In this document: in pieces, positions 48,831-57,158 of the stretch
How positions within the stretch are numbered: the first letter of the stretch is position 1
Layout of the letters: each line of letters begins with the position of its first letter
NCBI RefSeq assembly: GCF_030813245.1
Contig: NZ_JAUSUA010000001.1
Coordinates: 930,001-994,000, forward strand
Direction of reading: 5' to 3'
Source of the DNA: Alkalicoccobacillus murimartini
Lineage (GTDB): Bacteria > Bacillota > Bacilli > Bacillales > Bacillaceae_D
Length of the DNA: 64,000 bases
The notes under the pieces: generated by a model
The model's input: the letters and a program-made list of their open reading frames with translations, nothing else
The model's database searches: none
What the model was told of the DNA's origin: nothing
Position numbers and translations under genes: made by a program

Positions 48831-49486
48831 GCTGTGGAAATAGGCGTAACTTCACTAATACCATCGCGAATAGACACGTCAAATGCTCGGTCTGCAGACT
48901 CCGTTAAATGGTGGTTATGCGTTACCATTATAATTTGTCTACCAAACATCGTACTTAGAGATTTCAGAAACTCATATAAGTAATACACATATTCATTTGA
49001 AACATGTTTTCCAGGTTCATCAAGAATCAGGGGTCCACTCACTTTAGGTTGAACGGTTTCCATTAATGCAACACGTAAAGCTAACGTAACGATATCAACG
49101 ACTCCGCCCCCACGAGAATCTTGAGGTTTGGTTTTCACCTGAATCCCTTCATATTCTGTCGTAACGTAAAACTCTGCTACTGTACGATTCCCATGCTCCT
49201 CTAGCTCAATCTGGAAAAAGAACAATGGACCGAATACATATTGAAGAGCATTTGTAACAAGTGTCTCCATTTGTTGCCTGGCTTGCTCTCGCGCATATTC
49301 TGCAGATTGCTGTAGTAACACTCGTGCTTTTTCATATACATCAATCGTATCCAGGTACTCATTTAATTTGGCTTCCGCTTGTTCTAATTGATCGGTTAAC
49401 ACTTGCCTACGTGCATCAAGCCTTGTCCACGTATCATGTGCTTGTTTTAAGGATTGTTGAAGCTCAGCGATTTTCTCACGACTCAT
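48827..49486 (-). CDS. Rad50/SbcC-like C-terminal ATPase lobe (separate protein)
   Basis: 219 residues. Residues 1-85 are coiled coil; then FGPLFFFQIELEEHGN, an ABC signature-like DSRGGGVVDIVTLALRVAL, Walker B GPLILDEPGKHVS and H-loop VTHNHHL. There is no Walker A, so it needs an N-lobe partner, evidently the product of 49756-51180. In SbcC/Rad50 both lobes are in one chain. The gene overlaps the preceding 84-residue gene by 11 nt (start inside its end), which suggests coupled translation. Function in DNA-end processing with the SbcD-like nuclease is inferred from the operon. Confidence 0.8.
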   Translation of the reverse strand: MSREKIAELQQSLKQAHDTWTRLDARRQVLTDQLEQAEAKLNEYLDTIDVYEKARVLLQQSAEYAREQARQQMETLVTNALQYVFGPLFFFQIELEEHGNRTVAEFYVTTEYEGIQVKTKPQDSRGGGVVDIVTLALRVALMETVQPKVSGPLILDEPGKHVSNEYVYYLYEFLKSLSTMFGRQIIMVTHNHHLTESADRAFDVSIRDGISEVTPISTA

Positions 49487-49730
49487 GACGGATCAACTCT
49501 TTTGGAATTAATGTCCACGTCTTCTCCATAGCTTGCTGAATCTCCGTCTCTAGCCTACTAATCTCCTGATCTAAGCCTTCTGGCTCGACACCCAGCTCTT
49601 CCAATTCCTTAAGGATTCGTTCTTTCTGATTCTCAAGCTCTTCAAGCTTTGCCTCAGCACGGTATCTAACATCTCTCGCTTGATCAATGGCTTGCTTCAT
49701 TTTTTTTAAATCCTGTTCGATTTGATTCAT
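49476..49730 (-). CDS. Small coiled-coil protein of the split SbcC-like operon
   Basis: 84 residues, almost wholly heptad-like helix (MNQIEQDLKKMKQAIDQARD, KLEELENQKERILKELEELG, LDQEISRLETEIQQAMEKT). No catalytic motif. It lies between the N-lobe and C-lobe genes, 25 nt after the former, with its own AGGGGAG. It may supply a piece of the returning coiled-coil arm that a fused Rad50/SbcC would have after the zinc hook. No named family recognised. Confidence 0.7.
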   Translation of the reverse strand: MNQIEQDLKKMKQAIDQARDVRYRAEAKLEELENQKERILKELEELGVEPEGLDQEISRLETEIQQAMEKTWTLIPKELIRHES

Positions 49731-49755
49731 AGTCTAGCTCCCCTTTATATCAAAA

Positions 49756-51180
49756 TTAATGTGAATGGCTATGTTGAATCACTTGTCCACAAGTTGGGCA
49801 AATCCCGTCTTTTTTTAGTAATTCCTCATATCGAGACTGAAGAGTGTTCATTTCTTGTTTTTTGTTCTCGACAAATTGGTTGCCTTCTATGATTCGTTTC
49901 TTAATATCCGTATACTCTTTTTGCTTTGAATACATCTGCTGATAGGTTTGAAGATTTGTCTGAATGTGATCTATGGTAGGGCTGAGTTTTTCTACTTCGA
50001 TCGTTTTTTGCGCACGGGTACGCTGTTCTACTAACTGCTTTTGTAACTGTTGATATTGATCAGATAGGAGGGATAGCCGTTGGCGCTTTTGTTCCAACTG
50101 TTTCATGTCTTCCTGCCAATTTGTATCAATCTCTTGTACAAATGTCGTTTGTTCCATCACGTTCTCTGCTTTTGCTTTCACCTGAAGCAGCTTCATGAAC
50201 TGTTTATTAAGATAGGCAAGCTTACTACGCCTTGTCTCTAATTCCTCACTCTTACGACGTGTGAGTTCTGCTTGTTCAATTTCTTTTGTTGATTCCAGCT
50301 GTTGTTTAACTCGCTCGGTTTGTTGCTCATAACTTTGATATTGATCCCTTAGTTTAGTAAAAGCAGTAAGACGCATGGTCGTCGTTTGTATGGTTTGAAA
50401 CAGCTGATCGATTTTAGGGAGTTCTGCTACAGCTTGCAGTTGACGTTTGACTTCATGAATGGACTCTGTATTTGTTTGTAACGTCTTTTGTTTATCTTGA
50501 AGAGTCTCTAACGCAGTCTGTTTCGTTGTTATCTCTTCTAGTTCACTATAGGCTTGTTGAAGCTTTTGGCCTGTTGTAACGATATCCTTATAGGGCTCCA
50601 GTTCTTGTTGGAGGTTCTCCGTCTGTTCTTCACTCCAACGTTTGCTTTGATTTAAGGAGCTTAAGTCTCTTGATGTATCGCGAATCGCAGCATCTAAAAA
50701 GTGAGCTCCACTAATACGACCTATCGTTTTGGCTCTCATAGATCCTGGTTGTTCGAGTAAAAACGGACCATCAAGCTGTTGTGCCAGATGAATCGTCAAT
50801 TCGTGGTCTCGATCAATCTTAAGAGCTCGCATACCATGAAGCTGCAAAACCTCTTCGGGAACGTGCTGACCAAAACTTTCAAATACCTGTTGCGGCTCTC
50901 CAGCTTTTTCAATCATATAACGGTTTTTAGAAGAGGTACGTTCACGAATCACTTTATTCCCGTTATCAAACTGTACCGTCACTCTTACAAAATCACTGCC
51001 AGCACGAATAAAGTCTGTACCTCTTGGTTGGTTAAACAATGCCCATCGAATGCCACGGATAACAGCCGTTTTCCCACTGTCAGATTGACCAATTAATACA
51101 TTAAGTCCATCTGTAAATGAAAATCTAGAATCGAGATGCGACTGAAAATTTTCAAGTCGTACATCGGTGATTTTACTCAT
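49756..51180 (-). CDS. Rad50/SbcC-like N-terminal lobe ending in a zinc hook
   Basis: 474 residues. KITDVRLENFQSHLDSRF at the N-terminus, Walker A IGQSDSGKTAVIRGIRWALF, then a coiled coil from about 175 to 455, ending KKDGICPTCGQVIQHSHSH. The CxxC zinc hook is thus 14 residues from the C-terminus. No ABC signature or Walker B is present; these are in the separate gene 48827-49486. I start at the ATG at 51180 (8-nt overlap with the nuclease gene) behind GGGAGGTG, rather than the GTG at 51189. Likely forms a nuclease-ATPase complex with the SbcD-like protein. Confidence 0.82.
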   Translation of the reverse strand: MSKITDVRLENFQSHLDSRFSFTDGLNVLIGQSDSGKTAVIRGIRWALFNQPRGTDFIRAGSDFVRVTVQFDNGNKVIRERTSSKNRYMIEKAGEPQQVFESFGQHVPEEVLQLHGMRALKIDRDHELTIHLAQQLDGPFLLEQPGSMRAKTIGRISGAHFLDAAIRDTSRDLSSLNQSKRWSEEQTENLQQELEPYKDIVTTGQKLQQAYSELEEITTKQTALETLQDKQKTLQTNTESIHEVKRQLQAVAELPKIDQLFQTIQTTTMRLTAFTKLRDQYQSYEQQTERVKQQLESTKEIEQAELTRRKSEELETRRSKLAYLNKQFMKLLQVKAKAENVMEQTTFVQEIDTNWQEDMKQLEQKRQRLSLLSDQYQQLQKQLVEQRTRAQKTIEVEKLSPTIDHIQTNLQTYQQMYSKQKEYTDIKKRIIEGNQFVENKKQEMNTLQSRYEELLKKDGICPTCGQVIQHSHSH

Positions 51181-52162
51181 CCATGTCACCTCCCCAGCTC
51201 TCTTCCACCTGAGTCATGCGACGAAGAGCCTCCTGTTTGACCCGCTCCTCTACGCTTGATAGGGATGCAAGCTCACGAATAATATCATTCATATGTAGAT
51301 TTTTAAAATCACTTTGCTCCTTCACCTGCTGAACAAAAGCATTTAATTTTTCTTCTTGATTTAATGCCTTTTCCACATATGAACGATCAAGTACTTCTTC
51401 GCCTTTTTTTGCCGTGGTTAATACTCGTTCTTTTAGTGTAATCCCTTCTTTTGTTACTTCTCCAATCACTACCTTAGGCATTCGATTAAGTTCCATCCAA
51501 TGGTTGTTTATCCGAGAAATAGCTCCTGGGTTACAGATGAATTTCCCGTCTCGTTCTTTTATCCCAAAACCTCCATGGAAGTGACCAGTCAAAATCACGT
51601 CAGCTGGTGTTGTCCAAATATGATCCACTAACGTGTGAGGAATGCCTTCTGGTAGTGCCTTTTCTACTAACATACTATGAACAAGGTGAATCATAAAATC
51701 AGCATTGTGTTGATTAAGAGGATAATAATCTAGCTTTACATCCCGTTGATCTAGATCATAGTGATAAGGTTGTCCAGATATCTGAACCTTCACTCCATCC
51801 TTCTCAATAACCAATGGTTCATTTGGATGAATGATTGTCATAATCCCAAACGAATCTAGCAAACCTAACATCGTTCGAGAAATCGTCTCTGGATTATGAC
51901 CAAACGTATCATGATTGCCCGAAATCGCATAAATCGGGATATTTACTGCTCGAAATAACTTCGCAAACTGACCAACTACATTTGGAGACAAATCCGGACG
52001 ATCAAACACATCTCCACCATGTAGCATCAAATCTACTTGTTCTTTCTCAGCAATGGACATTACTTCTGTCAACTTTTCTTTGATTGTTTCCGAGAAGCTG
52101 TCTAGTCTGTTTTTTGGGGTTGTTCCCCTGATATGTGTATCCGTAAAATATAGAAATTTCAT
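51173..52162 (-). CDS. SbcD/Mre11-like DNA exonuclease
   Basis: 329 residues with all phosphoesterase motifs: FTDTHIRG, HGGDVFDRPD, ISGNHDTFGH, LVHSML and TGHFHGG. These ligate two Mn ions in Mre11/SbcD nucleases. The C-terminal 90 residues are helical and may bind the ATPase. It starts 63 nt after the recA stop behind GAGGTG and overlaps the N-lobe ATPase gene. B. subtilis has its sbcD-sbcC pair near addAB, so this may be an additional, diverged copy. Confidence 0.87.
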   Translation of the reverse strand: MKFLYFTDTHIRGTTPKNRLDSFSETIKEKLTEVMSIAEKEQVDLMLHGGDVFDRPDLSPNVVGQFAKLFRAVNIPIYAISGNHDTFGHNPETISRTMLGLLDSFGIMTIIHPNEPLVIEKDGVKVQISGQPYHYDLDQRDVKLDYYPLNQHNADFMIHLVHSMLVEKALPEGIPHTLVDHIWTTPADVILTGHFHGGFGIKERDGKFICNPGAISRINNHWMELNRMPKVVIGEVTKEGITLKERVLTTAKKGEEVLDRSYVEKALNQEEKLNAFVQQVKEQSDFKNLHMNDIIRELASLSSVEERVKQEALRRMTQVEESWGGDMDE

Positions 52163-52187
52163 CTATTTTTTCACCTCAAACTGAAAA

Positions 52188-52214
52188 GAATAAGCACCAA
52201 TACGGTGCTTATTC
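52188..52214 (-). terminator. Hairpin between recA and the SbcD-like gene
   Basis: GAATAAGCACC and GGTGCTTATTC form a perfect 11-bp stem with a 5-nt loop, followed on the minus strand by only TTTTC. A partial terminator is likely, so readthrough from recA is plausible. Confidence 0.6.
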
Positions 52215-52225
52215 AGCTAGCTATT

Positions 52226-53275
52226 TTATTTTAGATCCAATGGAACATCTTCAAAGTCTTCTTCTTTTGGAGCAGGTACATTCACTTGGCCATCTAAGCC
52301 GTGATGAGCCCGAATAAGCCCTTCAATCTCATCCATCATTTCTGTGTTTTCTTTCAAGAAAATCTTAGAATTTTCTCGTCCTTGTCCAATTCGTTCTTCC
52401 TTAAAGGAATACCATGCTCCACTTTTTAAGATGATATCTAACTCAGCAGCGATATCAAGAACAGAACCTTGCTTCGAGATTCCTTCTCCATACATGATAT
52501 CAACTTCTGCCTGTTTAAATGGAGGAGCTACTTTATTTTTTACAACCTTAATTCGTGTCTTGTTCCCGACCATCTCATTGCCTTGCTTAAGTGTCTCTGC
52601 ACGACGTACTTCTAGTCTAACAGATGAATAAAACTTCAGTGCACGACCACCTGGTGTTGTTTCCGGGTTACCGAACATCACACCGATTTTCTCACGGATT
52701 TGGTTAATAAATAGGGCAATCGTTTTGGACTTGCTGATCGCACCTGAAAGTTTACGAAGAGCCTGAGACATCAAGCGAGCTTGCAAACCTACGTGACTAT
52801 CTCCCATATCCCCTTCAATTTCTGCCTTTGGAACAAGGGCAGCCACACTATCAATGACAACGATATCCACAGCTCCACTACGAACAAGTGCCTCAGCAAT
52901 CTCTAAAGCCTGTTCTCCTGTGTCTGGTTGTGAAAGAAGTAATTCTTCTACATTAACACCAAGCTTTTGCGCATAGACAGGATCAAGAGCATGCTCAGCA
53001 TCAATAAATGCAGCCGTCCCACCATTAGCTTGAACTTCAGCAATCGCGTGAAGAGATACGGTGGTTTTACCAGACGATTCAGGTCCGTATACCTCGATAA
53101 TACGTCCACGTGGGTACCCACCCACTCCTAATGCAATATCCAAAGCAAGTGATCCACTTGAGATTGTGGCGATTCGCTGATCGGTCTGATCTCCTAATTT
53201 CATAATAGAACCTTTACCAAATTGTTTTTCTATTTGGCGCAGAGCCATATCTAATGCTGCTTTACGGTCACTCAT
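52226..53275 (-). CDS. recA: Recombinase RecA
   Basis: 349 residues: Walker [10 protein letters not shown], the L1/L2 DNA-binding region ([39 protein letters not shown]) and the acidic C-terminus. It catalyses strand exchange and triggers LexA self-cleavage. ATG at 53275 ([12 protein letters not shown]) behind AGAGGAGAG; the reading from 53302 is longer than the family. LexA-box-like site and promoter lie upstream. Confidence 0.97.
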   Translation of the reverse strand: MSDRKAALDMALRQIEKQFGKGSIMKLGDQTDQRIATISSGSLALDIALGVGGYPRGRIIEVYGPESSGKTTVSLHAIAEVQANGGTAAFIDAEHALDPVYAQKLGVNVEELLLSQPDTGEQALEIAEALVRSGAVDIVVIDSVAALVPKAEIEGDMGDSHVGLQARLMSQALRKLSGAISKSKTIALFINQIREKIGVMFGNPETTPGGRALKFYSSVRLEVRRAETLKQGNEMVGNKTRIKVVKNKVAPPFKQAEVDIMYGEGISKQGSVLDIAAELDIILKSGAWYSFKEERIGQGRENSKIFLKENTEMMDEIEGLIRAHHGLDGQVNVPAPKEEDFEDVPLDLK

Positions 53276-53356
53276 AGCAATCTCTCCTCTATATAAGCTC
53301 AAATTATTATTGTTTGTTCATTCATCACTTACGTTCTTCTTTCAATCTACTGTTCT

Positions 53357-53385
53357 ATCATAACTCGTTTTTTGAGATTTGCCAA
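53357..53385 (-). promoter_or_regulatory. Sigma-A promoter of recA
   Basis: Minus strand: -35 TTGGCA (53380-53385), 17-nt spacer, -10 TATGAT (53357-53362); each box has one mismatch. Confidence 0.7.
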
Positions 53386-53393
53386 TAGAAAAC

Positions 53394-53407
53394 CGAACAT
53401 TTATTCG
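53394..53407. promoter_or_regulatory. LexA box-like site upstream of recA
   Basis: CGAACATTTATTCG matches CGAACRNRYGTTYG at 12 of 14 positions, 8 nt upstream of the recA -35 box. SOS control of recA is standard in Bacillus. Confidence 0.7.
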
Positions 53408-53495
53408 TATTTTTTTCAAGCAGGCAGAGTGGGGTCATAATTAGGTGGAATGAGTGGTGGTTTTTTTCAAAAGAGAGGATTGAAAGAATAAGAAG

Positions 53496-53523
53496 GATGC
53501 AGCCTTATCATTAAAACTGCATC
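53496..53523 (-). terminator. Hairpin after the DEAD-box helicase gene
   Basis: GATGCAG/CTGCATC, 7-bp stem, followed on the minus strand by CTTCTTATTCTT; a weak terminator. Confidence 0.45.
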
Positions 53524-53531
53524 TTCACATG

Positions 53532-55139
53532 TTATTTCGGAGGTGTTTGGTGTCGATTTGTCCGTTTCGGACGAGGTTTAGCTGGTTCAAGATTCACTTT
53601 TGCTCCATTTAGACGAGAATGGCGTAACGCTTCGTATACAAAAGGTGCAGATTCCTCGGGGACATCTACAAACGTAAAGTTGTCAAACACATCGATACGG
53701 CCGATGCTTTTAGTTGGAATGCCAACCAATTTAGCAATTTCATCGGAGACGATCTTGGGGTTGAGTTTGACGTTACGCCCGACATTAATAAAGAATCGGA
53801 TCATGCCGGCTGCTCCACCTGTCTCACCAAACTGATATCCAGGTTCGTCTTTACTTGAATCTGACGAGAAATGAAGCTGAAGCAAAGCCCTGACAACATC
53901 CTCTCCTGAATATTCATTTAGAAGCTCATTGACCAAAGGATCAAATAACTCTCGATCGTTCCCTTTTGAATCAATGGTATCCATCACAAGCTTCTTCCAC
54001 GAGCTTTGTTGTTTAAAAACAACATCCTCAAGTGTTGGAACAGCATGAGAAGGGATCGTCATCTTAATCTCATGTTCAATCGAACGTAAATGCTTCATTT
54101 CTCGAGGTGTCACTAATGTTAAGGCGAGACCTGTTCGACCCGCTCGACCTGTTCGACCAATTCTGTGAACATAGCTCTCAGGATCCTGTGGAATGTCATA
54201 GTTAATTACATGACTAACATTTTGAACATCAATTCCACGTGCCGCTACATCTGTAGCAATGAGAAATTCAATAGAGGAATCTCTAAACTTCTTCATCACA
54301 TCATCACGTTGCGACTGAGACAGGTCACCATGTAAACCATCTGCTAAATAACCACGTGCCTGCAAAGCTTCCGTTAATTCTGCTACCCCTTTTTTTGTTC
54401 GACAAAAGAGAATACCGAGCTCCACCTCGTCACTGTCAATAATCCGGCAAAGTGAATCCACTTTATTGCGCTCAAGCACTTTAAAGTATCTTTGCTCAAT
54501 TAAAGGAGCTGTCACTTCTCCTTTGTTAATCGTGACGGTTTTTGGATGACTCATATATTTTGTAGATAGCTTCCGGATTGCTTGCGGCATGGTTGCCGAA
54601 AAAAGTAATGTCTGTCTTTTTGTATTAACCTGACTGAGGATCGATTCAATGTCTTCTACAAACCCCATGTCAAGCATTTCATCTGCTTCATCTAGCACAA
54701 CCGTATGAACCCGGTCTAGCTTTAATGTTTGGCGACGCAGATGGTCTAGAATACGTCCCGGTGTACCAATAACTACGTGAACACCTTGATTCAATGCACG
54801 GATTTGATGGCCAATTGACTGACCTCCATAGATCGGAAGAGTTCGGATCCGTTTATGAACGGAAAGTTTCTGGAGCTCTCCAGAGACTTGAACCGCAAGC
54901 TCCCTAGTTGGAGTCAATATTAAGGCTTGAACATAAGGCTCGTTTGAAACCTTATCAACAATTGGAATACCAAAAGCGGCCGTTTTACCTGTTCCGGTCT
55001 GCGCCTGACCGATGACATCTCCACCTTCAAGTATGACTGGAATAGCCTTTTCTTGAATCGGAGATGGTTCTTCAAAACCCATTTCCTCAATGGCTCGTTT
55101 AATTGCTTCAGAAATCTGAAAGTCTTTAAAATAAGTCAT
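53532..55139 (-). CDS. DEAD-box RNA helicase with DbpA-type RNA-binding domain
   Basis: 535 residues: Q-motif, AQTGTGKTAA (Walker A), PTRELA, GTPGRI, VLDEADEML, LFSATMP, and HRIGRTGRAG make the helicase core (about 1-370). The C-terminus (GAAGMIRFFINVGRNVKLNP...IGRIDVFDNFTFVDVPEE) is a DbpA/DeaD-type RRM that binds structured RNA, followed by a basic tail. It probably acts in ribosome assembly or RNA turnover, perhaps at low temperature. The ATG at 55139 overlaps the cinA stop as ATGA, showing coupled translation. The usual Bacillus cinA-recA pair is interrupted by this gene. Confidence 0.9.
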   Translation of the reverse strand: MTYFKDFQISEAIKRAIEEMGFEEPSPIQEKAIPVILEGGDVIGQAQTGTGKTAAFGIPIVDKVSNEPYVQALILTPTRELAVQVSGELQKLSVHKRIRTLPIYGGQSIGHQIRALNQGVHVVIGTPGRILDHLRRQTLKLDRVHTVVLDEADEMLDMGFVEDIESILSQVNTKRQTLLFSATMPQAIRKLSTKYMSHPKTVTINKGEVTAPLIEQRYFKVLERNKVDSLCRIIDSDEVELGILFCRTKKGVAELTEALQARGYLADGLHGDLSQSQRDDVMKKFRDSSIEFLIATDVAARGIDVQNVSHVINYDIPQDPESYVHRIGRTGRAGRTGLALTLVTPREMKHLRSIEHEIKMTIPSHAVPTLEDVVFKQQSSWKKLVMDTIDSKGNDRELFDPLVNELLNEYSGEDVVRALLQLHFSSDSSKDEPGYQFGETGGAAGMIRFFINVGRNVKLNPKIVSDEIAKLVGIPTKSIGRIDVFDNFTFVDVPEESAPFVYEALRHSRLNGAKVNLEPAKPRPKRTNRHQTPPK

Positions 55140-56383
55140 TGTGTTGCATTCCACCTTTTAAGTTCGTTCAACAAGTAGAAGCAGCTATACTTAACAGCAC
55201 GTTCTCGAATGGCTTGGCGATTTCCGCTTAACTGAATTGGAAAAACGACCGTTTGCTGATCAAATCCCGCAATACCGATAAAGACCGTTCCGGGATCTTT
55301 CCCTTCTTGAGCATCAGGACCTGCCACTCCAGTAAAAGAAACACCAATATCAGCGGACATGATCTTCCGGACATTACTTGCCATTTCAACTGCACATGCT
55401 TCACTTACTACCCCACTCTGCTTAATGGTTTCTTTCGACACTTGTAATAAGTTTTCCTTCACCTCAGCTGAATAAGCTGAGATTCCTCCATTAAAAATAG
55501 CTGAAGTTCCTTTAAAAGCTGTTAGTCCAGATGTAAAGAGGCCAGCAGTAAAACTTTCTGCGGCTGAAATCGTTAATCCAGCCTTCTTCAACTGAATCAC
55601 TAATTGCTCCATGAGACCAATTTCTCCATAGCCATAAAAATGCTCGCCTACTCGGTCTTGAATTAGACGTTCTGTCTCATCTAATAGCCGTTCAGCTTCA
55701 TTGGCATCCGTATGTTTAACTGTCAGTCGAAGTTTAACCTCACCATGACTAGCCAGAGGAGCAATGGTTGGATTTGTTTGCGCATCAATAAGATCTTCAA
55801 GATCTGTTTCAAGCTGAGACTCACCAATTCCGAAGTAGCGAAGCACTCGGGATGTAATCGCTGTTCCTGAGCCATCTAATAGCTTTGGTTTCAACTCCAT
55901 CTCAAACATCGGTTGAAGCTCTCTAGGAGGACCAGGCATCAAAACTAGCTTACATTTCTCTGTTTCAAGATACATTCCTGGAGCCATACCTGTATGGTTT
56001 GTTAATACAGTTGACCCTTCAATGACAAGCGCTTGTTTCCTATTGTTTGGAGACATTGGACGATTACGTTTCTCAAAATAGGACGTAATCGATTCCAAAG
56101 CAGCTTCATCATGAACTAATGTACGCCCGCAGAAAATAGCAGCTGTTTGTTTTGTTAGATCATCTTTTGTTGGTCCAAGCCCGCCTGTCAGAATGACAAG
56201 ATCCGCTCGTTCACTGGCAAGCTCTAACGACTCGGCAAGTCTTTTTTCATTATCACCAACAACTGTATGTACGTACACATCAACGCCTATTTCAGCCAGT
56301 TGCTTTGAAAGATACTGTGCGTTTGTATTTGTAATTTGTCCAAGTAAAAGCTCTGATCCTACGGCAATAATTTCAGCATTCAT
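55136..56383 (-). CDS. cinA: CinA-like protein (nucleotide/competence-damage inducible)
   Basis: 415 residues. N-terminal MoCF-type domain (IAVGSELLLGQITNTNAQYL, LTGGLGPTKDD) and C-terminal CinA/PncC domain (SAAESFTAGLFTSGL, GVAGPDAQEGKDPGTVFIG). The C-terminal domain of this family can deamidate NMN and the N-terminal domain has ADP-ribose pyrophosphatase activity; cinA is usually next to recA and was named for competence induction. Start ATG behind CGGGGGAAAG. Confidence 0.95.
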   Translation of the reverse strand: MNAEIIAVGSELLLGQITNTNAQYLSKQLAEIGVDVYVHTVVGDNEKRLAESLELASERADLVILTGGLGPTKDDLTKQTAAIFCGRTLVHDEAALESITSYFEKRNRPMSPNNRKQALVIEGSTVLTNHTGMAPGMYLETEKCKLVLMPGPPRELQPMFEMELKPKLLDGSGTAITSRVLRYFGIGESQLETDLEDLIDAQTNPTIAPLASHGEVKLRLTVKHTDANEAERLLDETERLIQDRVGEHFYGYGEIGLMEQLVIQLKKAGLTISAAESFTAGLFTSGLTAFKGTSAIFNGGISAYSAEVKENLLQVSKETIKQSGVVSEACAVEMASNVRKIMSADIGVSFTGVAGPDAQEGKDPGTVFIGIAGFDQQTVVFPIQLSGNRQAIRERAVKYSCFYLLNELKRWNATQ

Positions 56384-56399
56384 TTAACTTTCCCCCGTA

Positions 56400-56978
56400 T
56401 CATTTCGATTTTAAAAGCACATGCTTACTTTTAATAAAATAATCAACTCCGGAAATAATCGTTAAAATCGTCGCAATCCAAATCATAATTTGATCAAATG
56501 GGATCGATAACGCCGCAAATGGAACATTATGTAGCAAACAAGCTGAGATGGCAATAATCTGAGCTGTGGTTTTCCATTTTGCTAACTGACTAGCCGCAAT
56601 CACATCACCGTCCGCCGCAGCTACCAGACGAATCCCCGTCACTGCAAATTCACGACTTAGGATGACAATAACCATCCAAGCTGCAACTACTCCAGACTCC
56701 ACTAGTCCAATAAGCGCCGCTGTAACAAGTAGTTTGTCAGCTAAAGGATCAAGGAATTTCCCGAAATTTGTAATCAGGTTTAATTTTCGAGCAAAATAGC
56801 CATCGAGCCAATCTGTTGCTGATGCAAAAATGAAGATAAGAGCTGCAATTAAATCTGAGACAGCAAGTTCAGTTCCGTAAAATTCAATGACACCAAATGG
56901 CCAATCAATTAACAAGAACAACATAAAAACTGGAATTAATAAAATGCGAGAAATCGTAATTTTGTTTGGCAGATTCAA
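56400..56978 (-). CDS. pgsA: Phosphatidylglycerophosphate synthase PgsA
   Basis: 192 residues. The CDP-alcohol phosphotransferase motif DWLDGYFARKLNLITNFGKF followed by LDPLADK is complete, with three or more membrane helices. It makes phosphatidylglycerol phosphate from CDP-diacylglycerol and glycerol-3-phosphate. I start at the TTG at 56978 (MNLPNKITISRIL) behind GAAGGG, which fits the family; the reading from 57002 adds eight residues. Confidence 0.95.
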   Translation of the reverse strand: MNLPNKITISRILLIPVFMLFLLIDWPFGVIEFYGTELAVSDLIAALIFIFASATDWLDGYFARKLNLITNFGKFLDPLADKLLVTAALIGLVESGVVAAWMVIVILSREFAVTGIRLVAAADGDVIAASQLAKWKTTAQIIAISACLLHNVPFAALSIPFDQIMIWIATILTIISGVDYFIKSKHVLLKSK

Positions 56979-57118
56979 AATAGGCCCTTCTTTCTTAAGC
57001 AAAGTTCTTTATCATTTTTATTCTCTTCTCTCTGGTTCAGATAAGAGATAACCGTTTCATTATTGTATCATATCCTCCCTACAAACATTCAAGTATAGCC
57101 ACCCTTATTGAGTAGAGT

Positions 57119-57152
57119 TAAAAAAGTCGCCCCTGTTAGAAACAGGAACGAC
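57119..57152 (-). terminator. Terminator after rodZ
   Basis: On the minus strand GTCGTTCCTGTT pairs with AACAGGGGCGAC around a 3-nt loop (two mismatches), followed by six T. Confidence 0.7.
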
Positions 57153-57158
57153 CATGTT

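Noticed and set aside
49731-49760. Possible sequencing frameshift explaining the split SbcC-like genes
   Set aside because: Each downstream gene has its own start codon, the 84-residue gene has a good ribosome-binding site, and the overlap pattern is typical of coupled genes. The N-lobe also ends naturally just after the zinc hook.
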